64,000 nucleotides of DNA from positions 19,663 through 83,662 of the forward strand of contig UBTA01000055.1 in the NCBI GenBank assembly GCA_900468065.1. The letters are read 5' to 3'. The notes beneath the pieces were generated by a model that saw only the letters and a program-made list of their open reading frames with translations, searched no databases and had not been told where the DNA came from. This document shows, in pieces, positions 60,180 to 64,000 of this stretch; the stretch's first letter is position 1; every line of letters begins with the position of its first letter. The translations under genes were made by a program, and so were the position numbers. The stretch comes from Hyphomicrobiales bacterium. Its GTDB lineage: Bacteria > Pseudomonadota > Alphaproteobacteria > Rhizobiales > Rhizobiaceae.

Positions 60180-61727
60180 ATGACCTTAAAATATTCTGAA
60201 TCTCCGGCGCAGGATATTTTAGCCATCAAGTCTTCTGGGTTTTTCGATGAGAAATGGTATGTCGAGAATTATCCGGACGTCGGCAAACTAAAAATGGATC
60301 CGGTAGAACACTTCCTCTGGATCGGTGGGCGTATGGGCAGAAATCCATCTCTGCGTTTCAGTACAAAAGCTTATCTTTCCGAATACGATGATGTATCGAG
60401 AGCGCGTTTGAATCCCCTGCTTCATTATCTTAAATGGGGAAAGAAAGAAGGGCGCGTCGTTTTTGAAGTCAAGTCTTCCGTTACCTCATCTGGAGGGACA
60501 GAAGATTTGACGACCCGGGTTGTTGCATTGAAAGAGACGCTGAGGCCAACAGCTGATGCGCCGATAGTTCTTTACGAGAGCCACAACCTAAAGATGCAAG
60601 GCGCCCCAAGCAGTCTATTTGAGATTGCCTCCGGGGTGCACCGGCGGGGAAAATATCAGGCGGTCCTATCCTCGAATACTCCGGGTCCATTATCTTTGTC
60701 TTACGATGAAGCCGGAATTAGGACGATCGTTCATTCCATATCGCAAAATCGGATGAAAGACCCGAAAAACTACGAGAGTTGGCTATCCCGCCTTACAGAC
60801 CATTACAGGATACTTGGTCCGGCTGTCTGCCATATTAACACGCTCCAGAATTTTCATTCTGTAATTGCTGCAAAAAGGGCAGGTAGCGCGGTAGTATGGA
60901 ATGTTCGCGAAAGCGAAGCGCCGGAGAGCTATTACGATTATTTGCCCGAGCATGTTCGCGCTCTCGCTTACTCGGCCTTCGATATGGCCGACGCGATGGT
61001 TTTTGTTGCTAATTCGACCAGACTCCTATGGGAGAATTATTGGCAACGACCTGTTAGGGCGTTCACGGTTCACAATGGTATTAGTATAGATCGCATGATG
61101 CGTCCTCTTTATGGGGCGAGTCGCTCTGTGTTGCGCGCCTCTCATGGGCTACGAGATACGGATATCGTCATCCTCAGCGTTGGAACAGTATGTGATCGAA
61201 AAGGCCAAAAGGATCTATTGGGGGCATTGAGGAGGCTTAGCTCCGATCTTCTTTCTAAAACCGTTGTAGCTATGGTTGGCTTCAACGAGTCAGAATACGC
61301 CATCGAGGTGCTCCAGGGACTAAAGAACCTCCAGAATACCAGTGGACTTAGGTTCATCGCAGTGGAGGAAACCCAGGCAGAGGAGGAGCGAAGATTGCTC
61401 TCCGAGTTGTACCTTTGCGGGGATGTGTTTGCCTTTTGCTCCAGAATAGAAAGTTATCCGCGTGTCATTATAGAGGCGCTTGAGTTCGGATTGCCGATTG
61501 TATCGACACCCTGTTTCGGTGTTAAGGAGCAACTCGAAGATGGCTCCAGCGGCCTTTTTTATCCGGAGGGTGATGCAGACGTGTTGGCTGGACACCTCAA
61601 GGAAATGATTGAAAGTAAGCACTTAAGGACAAAGCTATCGGAAGGCGGTCGACGACGGCTAGCTATGCTTAATTCCTATGACGAGATGCTGGATGCCTAC
61701 GAGCGGATCTACGAAGCCATCATTTGA
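60180..61727 (+). CDS. WY-motif modules fused to a family 4 glycosyltransferase
   Basis: A 515-residue protein. Residues about 15-55 (SGFFDEKWYVENYPDVGKL; HFLWIGGRMGRNP) and 60-97 (STKAYLSEYDDVSRARLNP; HYLKWGKKEGR) are two copies of the module at the end of the preceding gene. Residues about 130-515 are a GT-B fold transferase with a GT4-type domain (SVGTVCDRKGQKDLLGALRR; FAFCSRIESYPRVIIEALEF). The ATG at 60180 follows the previous stop by 20 bp. It is the probable partner of the upstream fusion protein. Confidence 0.88.
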   Translation: MTLKYSESPAQDILAIKSSGFFDEKWYVENYPDVGKLKMDPVEHFLWIGGRMGRNPSLRFSTKAYLSEYDDVSRARLNPLLHYLKWGKKEGRVVFEVKSSVTSSGGTEDLTTRVVALKETLRPTADAPIVLYESHNLKMQGAPSSLFEIASGVHRRGKYQAVLSSNTPGPLSLSYDEAGIRTIVHSISQNRMKDPKNYESWLSRLTDHYRILGPAVCHINTLQNFHSVIAAKRAGSAVVWNVRESEAPESYYDYLPEHVRALAYSAFDMADAMVFVANSTRLLWENYWQRPVRAFTVHNGISIDRMMRPLYGASRSVLRASHGLRDTDIVILSVGTVCDRKGQKDLLGALRRLSSDLLSKTVVAMVGFNESEYAIEVLQGLKNLQNTSGLRFIAVEETQAEEERRLLSELYLCGDVFAFCSRIESYPRVIIEALEFGLPIVSTPCFGVKEQLEDGSSGLFYPEGDADVLAGHLKEMIESKHLRTKLSEGGRRRLAMLNSYDEMLDAYERIYEAII

Positions 61728-61768
61728 TTAATTGCGACCAGCAATGTTCCCGCATAGAGATTGTTAAT

Positions 61769-63370
61769 ATGAGCAATAAACAGACTAAAGTTTCCTACGC
61801 GCTTTCTATTCTCGTGGTCTCCCGTTCTGCTGAGAACATGTCGAGACTGATGAGTACCTTGGAGCAGAGTGAAATCACTGTACCTTATGAAGTGCTCTGC
61901 TCATGGAATGGTACGGATGAAGATGCCGATCAAATAGAAACTCCCGAAAATCAAATTTTTTCGCTTCACGTTCAACGCCCTTACAATTTTGCCCGGAACA
62001 ACAACTACATTGCGGCAATGGCGAAGGGGGAGTTTATACTCTTCATCAACGATGACCTCGTTCCGGATAATGGAGCAATAGCCAAGGCGTTATCGGCCAT
62101 AAAGCAGCACTCGGTTGGGATTGTAGGCATAAATTTGCGTTATGCTGATGATCGTCTGCAGCACGCTGGCGTCTTTTTCCACGACGATGGCAAACCATAT
62201 CATCGGTTTAAGCATAAGATTAAATGGAATGACCCGCTTGTGGCGCAAGATATGTTTGTGCCGTCCGTGACCGGGGCTTTCATCATGATGCGCCGAAGTG
62301 AATTCAATCAATTCAGGTTCGATGAACACTTCAGAGTATGTGGTGAGGACATTGCTTTGTGCCTTACCTACCGCGAAAACTTCCCCCGGGAAATCCTTTA
62401 CGTTGCAGGGGCAACAGCTGTCCATTTCGAGAATGTGACCCGGAAGAAGTTTGGAGAGACTAAAACGCCGGATGAGGATATGGCGAGAATCCTCACATAC
62501 TCCAAACGCTCTTTTAAGGATAATAGACCGATTATCGAAGTACGGCGTCCGAAAATTCGGATCGTGACTGAGAAGCCCGGCTGGATAATGCATCGGAAAG
62601 CAGAGGAAATCGCCAAATACATGGGCACCGTGAAGATCAACGAAGATCTCCCAGGGGCCGATATTCACTACTATATAAATTACGGCTATTTTAATCGCAG
62701 GCCTGCTTCCGGGATCGTGGTCGCAAATTTTACTCACTACGACCCTGAACACCTCGCAGACAAATTTGTTTCTGTGGCGAAGGAAGTCGACCACTGTATC
62801 GCAGTTTCGGAGGAGACAGCAAATATTCTGATCGGCTTCGGAATTCCACGTTCGAAGGTCACAGTTATCCTCGTCGGCGCGGATAGGAGTTTTCAACCAA
62901 AGCTTACCGTAGGCATTGTGGGTCGTGTCTATCCCGGCGGCAGAAAGGGGGACGACATCGTCAGGGAGTTGATGGCTGATGCCGAGTTGATGGAACGAGT
63001 CCAAATTGTCGCAGCGAAAGATGGCTGGGGCGCGCCTGTATGGTCGCTTCCGGATGTCGCTGACTTTTATCGGGCTATTGATTTCTTGCTCGTCCCGAGT
63101 CGTCTGGAGGGAGGACCGGTCCCGTTCATGGAGGCATTAGCTTGCGGCACCATGGCGATAGCCCCCGAAATTGGTGTTGTTCCGGAATTTCCGCATGTCT
63201 CCTATCCCGTCGGCAATGTCCAGAAACTAAGGGAGACGCTGATGCAACTTGCTGCGGAGCATGTTCGCCAGCGCAGTTTCCTCACCGCCAAGATGCAGGG
63301 TTTGGATTGGGAAGGCTGGGCGATGAAGCATGATCGATTATTCCGCTCACTTGTTTTGGAGAGAGGATGA
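61769..63370 (+). CDS. GT2-GT4 fusion glycosyltransferase
   Basis: A 533-residue protein. An N-terminal GT2 domain (ALSILVVSRSAENMSRLM; PYNFARNNNYIAAMAKGEFI; LFINDDLVPDN; AFIMMRRSEF) ends near residue 245. The C-terminal half is a GT4-like transferase (PGWIMHRKAEEIAKYM; VGIVGRVYPGGRKGDDIV; LLVPSRLEGGPVPFMEALAC). The ATG at 61769 is favoured over a frame extension that overlaps the preceding gene. Two transferases in one chain suggest sequential sugar additions. It is the last gene before the IS21 insertion. Confidence 0.88.
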   Translation: MSNKQTKVSYALSILVVSRSAENMSRLMSTLEQSEITVPYEVLCSWNGTDEDADQIETPENQIFSLHVQRPYNFARNNNYIAAMAKGEFILFINDDLVPDNGAIAKALSAIKQHSVGIVGINLRYADDRLQHAGVFFHDDGKPYHRFKHKIKWNDPLVAQDMFVPSVTGAFIMMRRSEFNQFRFDEHFRVCGEDIALCLTYRENFPREILYVAGATAVHFENVTRKKFGETKTPDEDMARILTYSKRSFKDNRPIIEVRRPKIRIVTEKPGWIMHRKAEEIAKYMGTVKINEDLPGADIHYYINYGYFNRRPASGIVVANFTHYDPEHLADKFVSVAKEVDHCIAVSEETANILIGFGIPRSKVTVILVGADRSFQPKLTVGIVGRVYPGGRKGDDIVRELMADAELMERVQIVAAKDGWGAPVWSLPDVADFYRAIDFLLVPSRLEGGPVPFMEALACGTMAIAPEIGVVPEFPHVSYPVGNVQKLRETLMQLAAEHVRQRSFLTAKMQGLDWEGWAMKHDRLFRSLVLERG

Positions 63371-63445
63371 CAAAGCACTACCATAGCCCGAGGGTACGCA
63401 TCCGAGGAGGGCCGCCTTGCTAAGAAGTGAGGCGAACTGGATGCT

Positions 63446-63473
63446 CTGTCTATATGGACGTCAATATAGACAG
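63446..63473. repeat. Perfect palindrome at the edge of the IS21 element
   Basis: CTGTCTATAT (63446-63455), GGACGTCA, ATATAGACAG (63464-63473) is a perfect 10-bp inverted repeat with an 8-bp centre. It lies directly outside the TGTGAGAACC that appears to start the element. It may be the insertion target or a regulatory site of the polysaccharide cluster. Confidence 0.6.
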
Positions 63474-64000
63474 TGTGAGAACCGTGGGTAATCCTCCCGT
63501 TTTTAACGGGTGTTGGTTTCCACGCGGAACTGAGCCGGTTTTTCCACCGAGAAGTGAGCCACCTCTAAGTATGGTTTTCTGATCAGGGTTTGGTCAAGGG
63601 ATTGGCTTTTTCTCCTCTCTTCTGTGCTGCGGCGGCCGAGCTGGCTTTGAAGCGGAAGCTGTCATTTCCAGTTTCCAGGATATGACAACGGTGGGTGAGA
63701 CGGTCGAGGAGAGCGGTCGTCATCTTGGCGTCGCCGAAGACGGTTGCCCATTCGCTAAAGCTCAGGTTGGTGGTGATCACCACGCTGGTCCGTTCGTAGA
63801 GCTTGCTTAGCAGGTGAAAGAGCAGCGCTCCGCCTGAGGCGCTGAACGGCAGATATCCCAACTCGTCCAGGATCAGCAGATCGAGACGGACCAAGGTCTC
63901 TGCGATCTGGCCTGCCTTACCCTTGGCCTTCTCCTGCTCCAGCGCATTGACCAATTCGATGGTCGAGAAGAAACGGACCTTTCGTAAGCGTCCGGCGAAC
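63474..64000 (-). mobile_element. IS21-family insertion sequence, right part cut by the window end
   Basis: One end begins near TGTGAGAACC (63474). Two imperfect copies of a 20-bp repeat (63517-63536 and 63541-63560, 16 of 20 identical) have a 24-bp period, consistent with the multiple transposase-binding sites at IS21 ends. A 6-bp hairpin (63496-63510) lies between the end and these repeats. The istB-like gene reads inward on the minus strand and continues past 64000. Confidence 0.75.
63583..64000 (-). CDS. istB: IS21-family ATP-binding helper protein IstB (partial)
   Basis: The visible C-terminal 138 residues are typical IstB/AAA+ sequence: [18 protein letters not shown], the Walker [58 protein letters not shown] and [20 protein letters not shown]. 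The Walker A and start codon lie beyond the right edge of the window, so the gene is incomplete here, not truncated. IstB assists the IstA transposase in strand transfer. Confidence 0.93.
   Translation of the reverse strand, partial: FAGRLRKVRFFSTIELVNALEQEKAKGKAGQIAETLVRLDLLILDELGYLPFSASGGALLFHLLSKLYERTSVVITTNLSFSEWATVFGDAKMTTALLDRLTHRCHILETGNDSFRFKASSAAAAQKRGEKANPLTKP

Noticed and set aside
1..64000. CRISPR arrays, rRNA and tRNA genes
   Set aside because: No regularly spaced repeats, rRNA-like segments or tRNA cloverleaf with a recognisable T-loop were seen by eye; a dedicated scan was not possible.

Overview
The window looks like chromosome or megaplasmid sequence of an alphaproteobacterium, most likely a member of the Rhizobiaceae. 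This is an inference from the rhizobial style of gene content (many ABC and TRAP importers, FCD-GntR, MalT-like and Rrf2 regulators, a KpsE/RkpR-type capsule export protein, IS66 and IS21 elements), dense ATGA-overlapped operons and high-GC codon use. No rRNA, tRNA or CRISPR array was seen.

Layout. (1) 121-14497: an FCD-type GntR regulator diverges from a compact 13-gene catabolic operon: Asp/Glu/hydantoin racemase, allantoinase-like cyclic amidase, VOC protein, complete dipeptide-type ABC importer, a second family-5 binding protein without a signal peptide, a TRZ/ATZ-type amidohydrolase, a DapA-like aldolase/lyase, an atypical SDR and a PhzF-like isomerase. Together they look like uptake and stepwise hydrolysis of an unknown cyclic amide or ureide. 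(2) 14650-17816: a frameshifted RelBE-like toxin-antitoxin remnant, an ECF sigma/anti-sigma pair and a divergent DUF4394 secreted protein. (3) 17817-19314: gene-poor. (4) 19315-22934: an Rrf2-controlled redox operon (Rrf2, NDH-2-like flavoprotein, SnoaL-like, small membrane protein, NAD(P)-binding SDR) with a clear palindromic operator. (5) 23233-28410: two small cell-envelope proteins, then a B12-related block with two cobalamin riboswitches, one ahead of a glutathione-independent formaldehyde dehydrogenase and one ahead of the cobalt transporter cbtBA, plus a histidine phosphatase-like gene lacking its RHG motif. (6) 28607-35331: quinate/shikimate catabolism (3-dehydroshikimate dehydratase fusion, catabolic shikimate dehydrogenase, TRAP transporter) with a divergent TetR regulator. 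(7) 35347-45941: an ATP-dependent hydantoinase/oxoprolinase pair (HyuA/HyuB) with a polyamine/Fe-type ABC importer and a large MalT-like LuxR regulator. (8) 46085-64000: a visibly more AT-rich surface-polysaccharide island with two KpsE-like proteins, a KpsT-like ATPase, multidomain glycosyltransferases, several methyltransferases, a Tat-exported protein with a phage-tail-fibre-like segment, decayed IS66 pieces, and an IS21 element running off the right edge.

The best candidates for something undescribed are: the polysaccharide island, especially the methyltransferase/coiled-coil/WY-motif protein that could act as a chain-length ruler together with the WY-motif glycosyltransferase beside it; the cyclic-amide operon with its apparently cytoplasmic binding-protein homologue; and the cobalamin riboswitch placed in front of a formaldehyde dehydrogenase.
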